Positions 32,480 to 44,535 of a DNA stretch of 64,000 nt are shown in pieces. Under the pieces are notes generated by a model, which did not search any database, was not told the DNA's origin, and worked only from the letters and a program-made list of their open reading frames with translations. Location of the stretch: contig OX104129.1 in assembly GCA_944470555.2 (NCBI GenBank), positions 84,218,820 to 84,282,819 of the forward strand, written 5' to 3'. The stretch comes from Heterobilharzia americana (Eukaryota > Platyhelminthes > Trematoda > Strigeidida > Schistosomatidae). The position numbers and the translations under genes were made by a program. Every line of letters begins with the position of its first letter. Position 1 is the stretch's first letter.

Positions 32480-33065
32480 GTTGCCCATGTCAATCCTTTC
32501 GAGTGGCAGAATTTCTGTCAATCATCAGTAGGTAGCCTTGGTCCATAATTACCTCTCTGTAATCAACACCAGTTAGATTCGGACCTCCTCCAGGAAGTCT
32601 GTATTCCCCTACTGGGCTTGGACCACTAGTCAAAGGATTTATACAGTGATGCCATGTTTTATCCTGACATTTCCAAGCCTTTCTTCAGCTTGGACCTACT
32701 TCAGCTAACATTGCGCAATGAAGTAGACACTGGCTAGTTACTTGAGTTGATAAATGTTTGGCTTACCTCTTATTCCTTAACATATCAGCCTGGTTACTAA
32801 GTTACTTCTTGGGTAGCCCTATTGCTCACAGTTTGTAGTGCGAAGATAATGGTGGGTAAGCACATAAAGCCTATTCATATCATCCCTGTTCAACGGCCAT
32901 GTTTCGCAGTCATACAGTAGAATAGAGCTGAACTGCAGCGCACCACAGTCAGTACTAAATAAGCAGTTAGACATCACGATGGCGACATAAATGGGATATG
33001 TTAGGACAAGGCAACTAGAGCTTCCTACCGAACTCTACCAACTCCCTAACATCAGTCCAAGCCTA
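32480..33065 (-). mobile_element. RTE-B 3' region (duplication copy 1)
   Basis: Minus strand: LLYDCETWPLNRDDMNRLYV (about 32,930-32,865), then WKCQDKTWHHCINPLTSGPS and GEYRLPGGGPN (about 32,680-32,590). These are the LLYGCETWPL...D.RRL.VFD and GK..KTWH...K.LT.GLS words of RTE C-terminal regions, clearly a different family from RTE-A (SETW..TKGI). Many stops. Confidence 0.65.
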
Positions 33066-33397
33066 CTGTGATGATGAGTCTCCTAGTTTGATGAACATAT
33101 AAGGGGTGATCGATGGAAATCAGTCACTACTAAGAATCAGTCAACATAAGGTTATTCCCTGTCCAATCACCAATGAGTGAAATTACAGTGAAGTTTATGT
33201 AGGCGTGTAAATGTACTGCGTTTTATTCCACGGTCAGTTTATCCAGAAATGGATAAGATTCAATCTACCCTGAAATTTAACTTTTATTTGAATATCATGA
33301 ATCTGTGCCCTGAATCTTGTTCTCCATAGCCTGTTATGCATCGTAGTTGCATTCAGTGTCAAAATTTGACTCCTTCCTATCGTTTATATGCATAGGA

Positions 33398-34700
33398 GGA
33401 ACTGTCTTTTGTCTTGTCGTGCACTCTTCTTCACTTCTTTATCCAGTGATTTAGAGGTTGTGTTCAGTTCCTCTCTTCGTTGTTCATCCTCGTACTGCAC
33501 TGGTTCATCTTCTGCTTCACCATCACCATCTCCCTCTCCTCTATAAGCTTCAATGTGTCCGTCAAGATACATTCCTTTTCTTCTTTCTTCTTCTTCCTTC
33601 ATAACAAGGCTATGCAAGTGTTCTTCCACGTCACTTTCAAATGGGTTCCAGTGGTCTTCCATGCAGCTTTACTCGAGGATATTGGTTAATGTCTCGCATT
33701 TTTTCCTGATGACTGACGTGAAAATGCCGTTTATAGTTCCGTCCTTCAGTTTAGTTTCCGTTCTGCGTGTTCAACTTGAACTGTGGTCTATCATCAACTT
33801 CTGTCAGGCCTTTCAACTTGATTTTGAAGGTTCATTGCACTGGATAATGGTCTGAACCTGCATCTTCTCCCCTTCTTCATCTTGTGTATAGTAGGCTGCA
33901 TCTCCGTTTTCCTCACATAGAGATGAAGTCGATCTTATTCTTAGTGTGCGCATCTGATGAAGTTCATGTCGCTTTGTGAATATCCTTGTGCTTGAACACA
34001 CTGCCTCCAATCACCTAGTCATCAAAGGCTCAGAAGTCTGTAAACAATTCTCCATTCTCATTCATTTCACTGTGTGCTCCTCGACCCATGGTTAGTTCTC
34101 TTCCTGTGTTGTCCCCTCCCAGTTTGGCATTCATGTCACCCCACCCATTAGAATTTTGATGTCGCCAACTGCAGTGTGGTCTTCTCCAGTGTTGATTGAA
34201 GTTGTCTGTAGAATTCCTCCTTCTTCTCTCGCTCTGCATTATTTGTAGTTGCACAGCGTAGCATTGTATGATTGTGACCTTCCTTCCTTTCCAGTTGAAC
34301 CTTGCTGTCATGACCCTGATCTTGGAGGAGATTGGTTCCCACTGCATGAGAGACAGCCTTCGATGTTGTGGGGGACATCATGATAGCCACTCCATAACTC
34401 AGTGTGCTCGTGGTTGTCGTGTGGGTGACAATATCGGAGTAGATTATTGACTCTCCAGTTGACAGTTTGGAGAGTCCACCCCTTCTCCATCTGTTTATCC
34501 TTCACAGATTCCAAGCATTTCAATGTGATACCTCCTCATCTCGTTTGCAATCTGTGCTGCCTTGCTGGGTTCAAACATTGTGCCGACATTCCATGTCCCC
34601 ATGTTTACTTTCGCTTTCATCGAGAGGAGACATATCGGCCAATTGGCTTCCCGGAGTCAGGCTATCACCAACTGGCGTCATTTCGTCTCCCTGATTCCAG
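33398..34700 (-). mobile_element. RTE-A 5' half (duplication copy 1)
   Basis: Minus strand from 34,700: endonuclease start at about 34,622 (MKAKVNMGTWNVGTMF), HPHDNHEHTELWSGYHDVPH in a shifted frame, NWKGRKVTIIQCYAVQLQIM, NAKLGGDNTGRELTMG, then the linker to about 33,398. It lacks the first 170 bases of the full element and the whole RT half, so both ends are unusual for an RTE insertion. Confidence 0.75.
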
Positions 34701-35461
34701 TGGAAAATATTTTACCTTAACTAGTAAAAAAGACTTTTAGCTCAGAAAGATGATAGTTGTTTGATGTTCTCTGGGATTTGAAGGTTATTCCTGGATGTTA
34801 GATTGTCAACATTTAGGCATCGTTTCCAAACTCCTCTCATCATCTTGTCTTCCTTACGCTCTCACTCATTAATGTTGCTCGCATTCCAAACATTTTTAAG
34901 CACATTTTTGTATGTCTATCATTCGACACATGTGCACGTGTATTAGTTAGTAGTATGAAATAAATAGGGAAAAAATTTCCTTGGTCATAAAAATCCAAGA
35001 ACTTAGATCCCTCCCCTAACAGAAGAAATACAAGTTGAATGAATTCGTGTTAAAGATGACATTGTTCTGTTTCCTGAACAACTTTCAAAAGTTTGAATGT
35101 GTGTATTGTGTTTTATGGCAGTAGCAGAAAAGCCAATATGTTTGAATAACAACAATGATGTGATAGAAGGCATTGATTGACTTATTAACGCTTCTTTCAA
35201 TTTCAGTCATTTTATGACCTACTGATAGAGTGGTTAGAATATAATCACTTGATGAGTTGGTTAGCGTGTATTTAGACATACACAAACAAACATATGTGTG
35301 TGTGTGTGTCTGTTATTCAAAGATTTGTAGATGTTGACTTCTTACTGACAAGTTTCCTTCTCCCCTTCGATCATAGTTGTATGTATCAGGTTTCAGCCAG
35401 TCATGAAACACATGATACAGAATGTTGCCACTTTTTTGCGTTTGTCTAATAATAACAATGC
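34701..35461. other. Unassigned DNA inside duplication
   Basis: (GT)n of about 8 units at 35,296-35,310; otherwise nothing recognised. Confidence 0.4.
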
Positions 35462-36197
35462 ATTTTAACAGATTATTATTATTATTATTACTGTTAGTAC
35501 CTTGGGTTATCAAAGAGACATAGGGCTTCAGTAGCACGTCTCCACTACACTCTCGTCTCTGAAATCTTTTCAACCTGGCTCCACGACAGCCCACAACCCC
35601 TCATTTACTCCTCACACAATCTCCTCCATGTCACCCTCACCACCGACGTCCAACTCGTCGCTTCCCATGGGGATTCCACTCGAGGACGTGGCTAGCCTGA
35701 CGCGTGATGTCCCCAGTCGGCCTTCTCAGTGTATCCTCAGCCCAATCCATCTCCACTTACTTCCAGTGCATATTTGTTCAGCGATAGCTTCTTGCTCGGT
35801 TCGTTCCCAGATCTCCTTCTTGCTTATTCTAACTATTCTAGCCATCTGATCTTCAGTAACGCGTGTAAGCAGCTGTTAATGAATGTCTGTAGTTTATTGG
35901 AAATCCCTTTCGTAACGCGCCAAGTCTCTCAACCATCACACAGAAACACTGATTTCACTGACGTCGGTGTTGAAAATCCACATCTTGTTCCACATGCTAA
36001 GGCAGTGCAGAAGATCTACACACTGGTTTCAGGCTAATCAACGCCTGTCTTGCTGTCTTTCTGATTCTGACTGGCTTTGACATCCTCATCTGTGCCTGTG
36101 CCTGTGCCGCCTGTACTTGAAACAGTGCTACTCTGCCTAGATAGGTGAAGGAGGTTACTTCCTCTAGGTTTCGCCCGTTCATCGTGACTGCAGTTTG

Positions 36198-36229
<32 letters not shown>

Positions 36230-36605
36230 GGTGTGGTATCTTCATCACCTCTACCTCTGTCTTCTCTATATTCACTTGAAGTCTCGTCTTCGCTGCCTCT
36301 TCTATCAACTTGTTAGTTCTTGCCTGTAGATCTTCAAGTTTATGTGACATCAGGCACAAGTCATCGGCGAAATCCAGATCTTCTAGGTTCTTTTCCGTAG
36401 TTCAGTGTATCCCCCTTTTCTCGCTGCCCACTGTTTGCTGCATGATCCAGTCCTGTTGACCACAATCAGGAATATCATGGGGGATAGTAGGCAACCTTGT
36501 TTCACTCCTACTCCTGTCTTCACTTCACTTCGAAATCGTCACTGAGCTTCCCATTGTGAATTACTTGGCTGGCATGTGGCATCTTCATATAGTATTTTAA
36601 CAGAT
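35462..36605 (-). mobile_element. RTE-A with 12-bp target-site duplication, 5'-truncated
   Basis: Element at 35,474-36,593 between perfect copies of ATTTTAACAGAT (35,462-35,473 and 36,594-36,605). (ATT)n tail at the left; minus-strand C-terminal region, GRNLEEVTSFTYLGR, an expanded HHHHHHQQQQQQQQ run, FADDLCLMSHKLEDLQARTN with both catalytic aspartates, and motif B region; truncated just after the DATCQ.VIHNGKLSD stretch. Frameshifts present. A clean single insertion event; its left part is duplicated at 50.8 kb but the right flank is not. Confidence 0.88.
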
Positions 36606-37700
36606 GTTTACAGTTTATTATCACTAGGAAATAGAGTTGAAGAGGTTTCTAACACGATGTCGTAAGATACCGGGTGATGATTTAGATCAACGACTTCTGA
36701 TCAAATTATCACAGGAATGTACAAGAACTAAATTTTTGGACTTCCTAATTTACATAGGGAATAAACTTTCCACCTTAACGAAAGATGAACAGATTTTCTT
36801 TGTTTCAGATACATGGATTGTCATTATACATCTTTCTAAATAAATACAGAGGAAAAACTTGACTTGTATAAAATAAATGTAGAATACTTGGAGAGATAAC
36901 CGTCGTGATTATATTAACAGTCATCAATAATTCGAGGAATAAAGTGTTACTTCCAGGAGAAAGGTGACTCTACAGTGACATATGGTGTTTCCTATTTTAA
37001 AAATCTTGACTGGAATTCAGCCTTTCGATATGAATTAATATGTGGAATGACGTTGAAGAAGCAAGGAAGAGGCACAGAGAGCGAGAGCGAGAGAGAGAAC
37101 TACAATATAGTTTTACAAAGCGTCTTTCTACTTCAATGCTCTGCACCAAATAAACAAACAAGGAAGTTTTTAAGGGTGCTTAGACGGAAACAAATTAACA
37201 TAGGAAACATACAAACAAGAGTAAGTAGGCACATTTTTTCTTGACTGTTTTATACGATACACTCTAGAAGTGGGAGGAAATTCACTTCAAAACGGGTATA
37301 CTAAATGACTAAGAAAGTTAAATTGATAATCTGGTTGAAAATCTTTCAACATTTGTAAAGTTTTCATCAAGAACTTAGTCTGACTTATTCATTCAATTAT
37401 GGCATGACAACACAACTTAAATGAATTGAAGTGTAAACCAATCGATCATAGAATGAAACATAAAATGAACAAAGAGAATGGGGTGTTTTGAAGCACAGAG
37501 TAAAATGAAGAACAGAGAGTGGTTTGAATACTACTGTCTACAGGAAACTGATACATTCTAGCAGGTAGGTGTATCTAGACTTCATGTCATCTCATCCAAT
37601 GTCAGTCAGTGAAGCCAGGTTTTGTCAAATGTCTCAGTGATAGAGATGGAAATCTCACTAGTCAGTCCAAAGAACTAAACAGGCAACTGAAACTAAAGCG
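36606..37700. other. Unassigned DNA
   Basis: A short GA-rich run at 37,076-37,099. Small open frames are featureless. Confidence 0.35.
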
Positions 37701-38699
37701 TTATGTTATTATTTGTCCCTTGGGTTCCTAATGGAACATAGAAATCCAGTAGCACGTCTCCATTCCACTCTCCAGTTCTCTGCAATCTTTTCAACCTGGC
37801 TCCATGACAGCCCACAACCTCTCATTTCTTCCTCACATGATCTCAATGTCACCCTCAGACGCCTTCATGCAACTCGCTGTTTTGCATCTGGGTTCCACTT
37901 AAGTACCTGCCCTGGTGCATAATGTCCCCGAACGGTCTACTCAGTGTATGCCCAATCCATCTCCACCTCCTTCTGTATATTTGTTGAGACATAGGTTCTT
38001 GGTTGGTTCGATGACAGCCAGCCAGACCAGATTTCCTTGTTGCTTATTCTTTCTGTCCATCTGAGCTTCAATGAAGGCTTCTGGACCCACGGTGAGTTCT
38101 CTTCCTGTGTTGTCCGCTCCCCACAGTTTAGCATTCATGTCACACCATCCATTAGAATTTTGATGCCGCCAACTGCAGTGTGGTCTTGTCCAGTATTGAT
38201 TGAAGTTGTCTGTAGAATTCTTCCTTCTTCCCTTCATCTATATTATTTGTAGGTGCACAGCGTGGCATTGTATGATTGTGACCTTCCTTCCTTTCCAGTT
38301 GAACCTTGCTGTCATGACCCTGATCTTGGAGGAGATTGGTTCCCACTGCATGAGAGACAGCCTTCGATGTTGTGGGGGACATCATGAGAGCCACTCCATA
38401 ACTCAGTGTGCTCGTGGTTGTCGTGTGGGTGACAATATCGGAGTATATTACTGACTCTCCAATTAAGAGCTTTCGGAGTCCACTTCCAATCTATCTACTT
38501 TCACAGACTCCTAGCACTTCAATGTAATACCTTCTCATTTCTTTTGCAATCTGTGCTGCCTTGCTGGGTTTAAACATCGTGCGGACATTCCATGTCCCCA
38601 TGTTTACTTTCGCTTTCATCGAGAGAGAGAAGACACATCGGCCAACTGGCTTTCCGCGGGCTTTCACCAACTGGCGTCATTTCGCCTCTCTGATTCCAG
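37701..38699 (-). mobile_element. RTE-A internal-deletion derivative
   Basis: Left part (37,701-38,075) is the family 3' end and last C-terminal codons; right part (38,076-38,699) is the endonuclease region up to MKAKVNMGTWNV. About 2 kb including the whole reverse transcriptase is missing. The junction (near 38,075) fuses PEAFIEAQMDRKNKQQGN in one frame, i.e. the endonuclease side TVGPEAF meets the EAQMDRKN C-terminal side. The right edge stops at GATTCCAG as in the 33.4-34.7 kb fragment. Confidence 0.75.
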
Positions 38700-39364
38700 C
38701 GGTAGGATCAATAATCTAGAAAAACACTCGGCTATTACGATGTATGGATTTAGGCACAACGACACAACTGCATGGGATAAAACTACTCTCCCTTAGTCCA
38801 ATGCAGTTACACAGTGACGCGATACATTCTAGAAGTGTGGGGAAATTCACTTCAGAAAGGGTATACTGAAAAAGTAAGAAAAAAGTAAGAATGCTGGAAC
38901 ATATTTAGTCCCTGACATTCTCATGACAACAGTCATAAAGATCAATATGGTTAAGCAGACAGATAGATCACACTTTGAACAATGCAAGAATAATCATATT
39001 TACTGTTAGACTGATCTCAGCTTACACAACATTATGCTCAATAATACAGATAAAAGTAGACAACTATTCAACTGTGTATATCAATTCACGTCTACTTGTG
39101 GAAGCAAGTACATCGGATGGACCGAATGATGAAGGGGATCGACTCGATGTTCTGAATGGTAGCAGTAGTAGTAGCAGCACAATCACCAGGCATCTGATGA
39201 AAATAGTATATCAAATAGGTGTTTCTCAATCCTCTTGAATAATCAAAAGTGAAGAACGTCATGTTTATTACGGTCAGTGGAATCTCTAGCTACTGAACAT
39301 TTCCAGCCTGACCTATGTACTCAGAAACAGCTGTTGATTACTCCTTGTTTCTCCTTCATGTGTA
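38700..39364. other. Unassigned DNA
   Basis: A short AGC/AGT run near 39,160-39,178. Nothing else recognised. Confidence 0.35.
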
Positions 39365-40548
39365 TTATCTTATTATTTATCCCTTGGGTTCCTAATGGAA
39401 CATAGAAATTCAGTAGCACGTCTCCATTCCACTCTCCAGTTCTCTGCAGTCTTTTCAACCTGGCTCCATGACAGCCCATCTCCATGTCACCCTTACCTCC
39501 AATGGACAACTTGTCGTTTCCCATCTGGATTCCACTCGAAGGCCTGGCCTCATGCATGATGTCTCCATTGGTCTTCTCGGCGTATGCCCAATCCATCTCC
39601 ACCTTCTCCCTCTGTACATTTTTTGGGCAATGGGTTCTTGGTTGGTTCGTCGCCAGCTACAGTGAATCTTTTGTTGCTTATTTTAATTATTCTGGCCATC
39701 TGAGCTTCAGTGTCAGTAACGAGCCAGCGTAGGCAGTTGTTGATCAATATCTGCAGTTTGTTAGAAATGCCTTTTGTAACGCCCAAAGTCTCTGAACCAT
39801 CACACAGAAGCACTGAATTGACTGATGTTGGTGTTGAAAATCCGCATCTTGTTCCACATGCTGAGTGCAGTGCAGAAGATCTCCACACTGGTTTTAGGTT
39901 AATGAAAGCCTGTCTTGTTGTCATTCCTATCCTGGCTTTCAAGTCGTCGTCTGCCCCGCCACCGGTGGTTGAAAACATGCTGTCCAGCTGATAGGTGAAA
40001 GAGCCTACTTCCTTTAATGTTTTCCTGTTGGTGGTGATTGGTGATTGTTGTTGTTGTTGGTGGTGGTGGTGATGGTGTTGGTTGGGTATCTTTATCAACT
40101 CTTTCTTCTCTACGTTCAAGTGAGGTCCCGTCTTCACTGCCCTGCCCTACCTCTTCTGTCAGCTTGTTAGATTTCGCCTGTAGATCTTCAAGTTTGTGTG
40201 ACATTAGACATAAGTCATCGGCGAAATCCGGATCTTCTATTTTCTTTTCCGCAGTCCAGCGTATCCCCCTCTTCTCTCTCTTCACTGTTTGCTGCATGAT
40301 CCAGTCGACCACAATCAGGAATATCACGGGTGATAGTAGACAGCCTTGTTTCACTCCTACTTCTATCTTCACTTCACTTCAAAAGCATCACTGAGCTTCC
40401 CATTGTGAATTACTTGGCTGGCATATGGCATCTTCATATAGTTGTTGAATGAGATTGATAAAGGTTTGTGGTATTCCGTTGTGCTGAAATAGCTGCATGC
40501 CAAATTACTTCCAGGTCGATGCTGTCAAACGCCTTTTCAATGTCGATG
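39365..40548 (-). mobile_element. RTE-A, 5'-truncated
   Basis: Minus-strand 3' tail at 39,365; C-terminal region with VLLCDGSETLGVTKGISNKL; H/Q tract HHHHHHQQQQQ; then DPDFADDLCLMSHKLEDLQA (both aspartates present) and KQGCLLSPVIFLIVVDWIMQ (motifs C and B). The motif A region is truncated at about 40,548. Split over at least three frames, so inactive. Confidence 0.8.
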
Positions 40549-41440
40549 TATATAGTTTCCCGTCTTCTGTTGATTGCATCATCTATTCATGAATTCATTA
40601 CTGACTGGTAATCACCTAACAATTTTCCAGTTTCCTCATGTGATTGGGTAGCCTATTAGCATTCAAACAGTCTCTGGTGGCCCATCACCAGCTCACTTTC
40701 TACAGCTCTTGAATTTTCTGTCTCATCACATATAAATTGCCATTGATTTCGACTAAGATTTGTGGTTATTATTCTTGTGTTTCTTGACTTAAGATGCCAG
40801 TTTATTTCTACATATGTAAAGTATGTTATAACATTATGACTACTAATACTTCGTTTCAATGGTAAGCTGTTTGCAGCTGATGAAATGTTGTGAAAAGAAA
40901 TAAGCTCATTTTATTATGCAAATGTATTTGTTCTTGCATTGTTCAAATTTTTCAAAGAAACGAAATATCCGACACTTGTATTGTATTGTTACTTGTACTT
41001 TCCCACTGTTTTATCAAACTAAATTGATCTGTCTTGACATATGAGGTCCTATATTAGATGTTTCTATATTCCATGAATATTTATCATGGTATAATTTGTC
41101 TATTTGTGGCCATCAGTGGAATCAAGCGCCTACATTTCATCTCTTCTGGTAGTCGTTAGCTGGATATGATCACTTTGATATGATTATCCTGAGTAATTTA
41201 TGATGATACCTTCATCTATGGAAATGAAATAACTACATGATGTGGACATTCATTTTCTGTGTGCATTATACTTTGTGAGCGAATTGCTAGCTAAATGTTA
41301 ACTGAAAATGACTACATAGCCAATAATTCACTTGTTCTCTTAAGATCATTTGATAAAGCGATTTATGATTGGTGAAAATGGAACTGATTTGAGGATCAGT
41401 GTATAAACTGGTTTACTCATTTTATGTAAACCGTTTCATG
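40549..41440. other. Unassigned DNA
   Basis: AT-rich; no motif recognised. Confidence 0.3.
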
Positions 41441-42010
41441 TGACCCCCCACCGATAGCTGCTAGCTTGACGTGGTGGTCGGCTTTGCACATCACAATCAC
41501 CCAACAAGCTATGCTGGTGGAACACTTTTTCCCTCGAGGTCCTATCATATCAGAAACATCTGTTGGGTAGTGGTTAGATGAAAAGCAGTTACCGTTGTGG
41601 TGTAAATTACTTCACTATGATGGGGGTCTGAGGGTGAAGTTGTACTGGTGCCAGCTAGCAGAAAGGTGTTTCCCTTGGATGATCAACAGTGGCATGCTGG
41701 TGCTGTCTTCTCAGTGAAGGGGGGTTAGAATATATTGGCCCCAAAAATAACACACTCCACCATGCCCCACGGTCTGCCAGGCCGGCGGTGTTGATTCATT
41801 TGTCGTTTTTCTTCCACCATTCGGCCCCAAAAATACACAAGTTCAAAATAATCACACTCAAAAGTCTACGTGTGACAGGCCTGAAGCAGATTTCCGATGA
41901 GCTCTGCCGTCACACAAATCTCTTTCATGTACCTTAAGAAGAAATAGCCTTCCACGGTGTGGGCAACCGGGAAGTGTCAACCGCCCTCACAACTCTGTCA
42001 CCACTCATGT
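41441..42010 (+). repeat. Composite dispersed repeat with PLE-associated part
   Basis: First part (to about 41,720) shares TGGTGTAAATTACTTCAC and CCTTGGATGATCAACAGTGG with 19.2 kb. Second part (41,780-42,000) carries the frame PAVLIHLSFFFHHSAPKIHK and VTGLKQISDELC, which parallels the minus-strand continuation of the PLE fragment at 24.4-24.8 kb. Family not certain. Confidence 0.5.
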
Positions 42011-43729
42011 GACCAATACTGATTGTAAGCTCCGTGTTGAGAATTGTCCAATCCTCGCTTGTTCATCAACACAAAAATCTAATATTTCTTTTTAGAACCA
42101 GTTAAAGATTACAAAGGAACTGTACAGTACCGCATACTTAACGAATATTTGTTATTGTAAAGAAGCTGCTTTACATGAAATATAGGACAACGGTTTGAGC
42201 TCATCTCTTCCCACTGCTGAAACTGCTTCACAGCACCGATGAATCGATAAATTTTGAGGGAGAATGCAAACGTAGGTGACCTGTAGAGACTCGTTTGTGT
42301 AGACCACACCTTCAGTCTGTCGACAAATAAGTACTTAGTTGAATAAGTTTCTGCAGTGAAAGTGGACAATGTTTGGTGATACAGGCGAAAAACTGAGTGT
42401 TGTTTGATGGCTTACAGGAAGCACTACCAGCAATTGTCGGAGAGGTAAGTAGAAACAAAATACTTTGCGGTGTACTTCTGTTTGACAAGGCCATCTGTCA
42501 CTAATATCGATGGTTTACTAAACGCTTAGACATGTGACCTCTGTATCATAAGACCATGAAATCAGATGCGATCTAACTAACGCTTTAGTGTGGGATCAGA
42601 ATCTGCACAAAAGAGCTTTCTGCTCAATTCCACTGGTCAACAGCATCAACGTGCCCAGTAGACGAACAGCATGCAAGACATGAATAAAGCATAGAGTTTC
42701 CATCACGCTTACATATGTTTATTCTAGGGACCTTAGCAATTATTTGATAATTTCCTCTATTTTCAGTCGAAGTGAGATAAAACAAGGATGTGTCGCTTAA
42801 ATACTAAAAGGAGAAGCCGGTAGCCATGTGCTGTCTGCACAAATCCTATCTGTTTACAGTATTCAATAGATGTGACTAAAATCTGGATCTTGACCCTTGG
42901 CCAACAATATAATCATCTATTCGAAACCAGTTTCCATGGGGAACAAAACTCGAAAGACCACAAGATACAGTCTTCTTGACTGGTACCAATGATGAAACTG
43001 AATATGGAAACTCGTATAGTAATTTAGTTCTTTCATGTAATGAGGACTGCTGATTGGTTACTTCTGAAGTGACCTTAAAAGTCACTTTATGACGGTCTAA
43101 ATATACCTAGGAGAACAGGTATAATAACAGACGCTGATTAATAGGACGATGATTATGCAGATATGGATGGTTGAAACAATTAACAAGTACTTCACATTAC
43201 AATGAATGGGAATGATTTCTAGCGTCAGGATATTTGGAAGCATATCTAGCTGAGGAGACCAATTAAGGATAGGATTCAAGTCTTCAGAATCCTTTCTGTT
43301 CACCACTTCTAAATACAGTCACCATATTCATGTATATCTTCTAAAATATATCACAGTTTTGACTTCATTCATCAGTACTGAGGTAAACATTACGCATTTC
43401 AGGAATAAGTAATAGGCTGACAAACTCTAAGCTTATTTGACAAGGAAGGAAAATAAATGAATCTAAGTACATTTCAGCTTTCTTGGAAAAACGAAGAGAA
43501 AGAATCAAATAGAAGTGTTCTGTACTAGAAATTAGAGTATTTTGAAACTATCGAAACGTTTTGGTGGATACAATCACAGCACCCTAGCTATCCTTTCAAG
43601 GAAATGTCGAAATGGAGAAAAAACAATGATTGACCAGGTAACTCTTATTAAGCTGCGTAAAATTATGTCATCTTTTCACTTGTTCAGTGTCTGTCTTTAC
43701 ACTCCATCGATCATCCATCATCCATCTAG
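42011..43729. other. Unassigned DNA
   Basis: Longest stretch with no recognised content (1.7 kb). Open frames of 60-86 codons have no motif. It is a candidate for single-copy intergenic or intronic sequence. Confidence 0.35.
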
Positions 43730-44535
43730 ATCCATCTAGGACCAGGCATTACTGCGTAACACTCAGAGGTGCTACACTTCATATCACCACATCAAGTAAA
43801 AAGGCAGTGAGGTGCAACATGAGGATAAGAGAGAATAGAGTCAAAAGAAATATGAAGTACGAAAAGAGAGAAACGAAGAATGAGGAAGTGGAGATGAGGA
43901 TAATGTATGTTTACATCTGCGCCATTGACATCGGTTCTGAGCCATATCATCTAGAGCCCCCGACCACTGGTTCCTCTTGTCCCGCGGACCCCAACCACTT
44001 GGACTGCATCGTCCTACATGGCTCAAACCAACAGTCAGAGACTTCATACATTGGTGCCATGTTTAAGCCTGGCCACCTCGAGCCTTTTCCAGTCTGAACC
44101 TACTTCAGCCAACATTGTGTGACGAGGCGATCGGTGACTAGGCATACGTGACACATGTCCCAACCACCCATCTCATTCGATGATGCTTCACAACTGTGTC
44201 AACTGATTCACCTCTCCTCCCTAACTTCTGCGTGGTGACACCACGGAATACGGCCTATGGTAGGAAGGCAATGGTGGTCAAACACCTGAAGCCAACCTTC
44301 TCATGTCTTCCACCTTCAATGGCCATGTTTCACAGCTATACAGTAGAACAGAGCAGACTGTTGTGCAGTACACACGACCCTTAATAGACAATCGAATATC
44401 ACGGCAACGCAACAGATGGCGTAAGTTGGCTAAGATCAGGCGAGCCTTTTGTATTGGTGCAGAGATTTCATCGGCTACTGAGCCACCAATGGCTGATCCT
44501 TCTTCCCTAGACACTCAATTCTCATATTCATGTAA
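43730..44535 (-). mobile_element. RTE-B 3' region, best preserved
   Basis: Minus strand: SVADEISAPIQKARLILANL, RHLLRCRDIRLSIKGRVYCT and VCSVLLYSCETWPLKVEDMR (44,514-44,280), then after frameshifts VGTCVTYA, TWHQCMKSLTVGLSHVGRC, GWGPRDKRNQWSGALDDMAQ and NRCQWRRCKHTLSSSP. This is the post-RT region of an RTE-type protein; the RT core is not present (5'-truncated). The 3' end is marked by a CCATCATCCATCTAGATCC run at 43,715-43,735. Confidence 0.75.

Larger units (their letters stand above)
31210..35684 (+). repeat. Segmental duplication, copy 1
   Basis: Direct repeat of 46,562-51,019 at a spacing of 15,352 bases to about 31,895 and 15,335 after it, owing to a 17-base block present only here. 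I counted about 20-25 substitutions, so identity is near 99.5%. Contents: end of an RTE-A, unassigned DNA, Sm-alpha-like unit, RTE-B end, RTE-A 5' half, unassigned DNA, start of another RTE-A. Confidence 0.92.

Noticed and set aside
43687..44097. 136-codon plus-strand frame
   Set aside because: Antisense shadow of RTE-B; the minus strand carries the recognised protein words.
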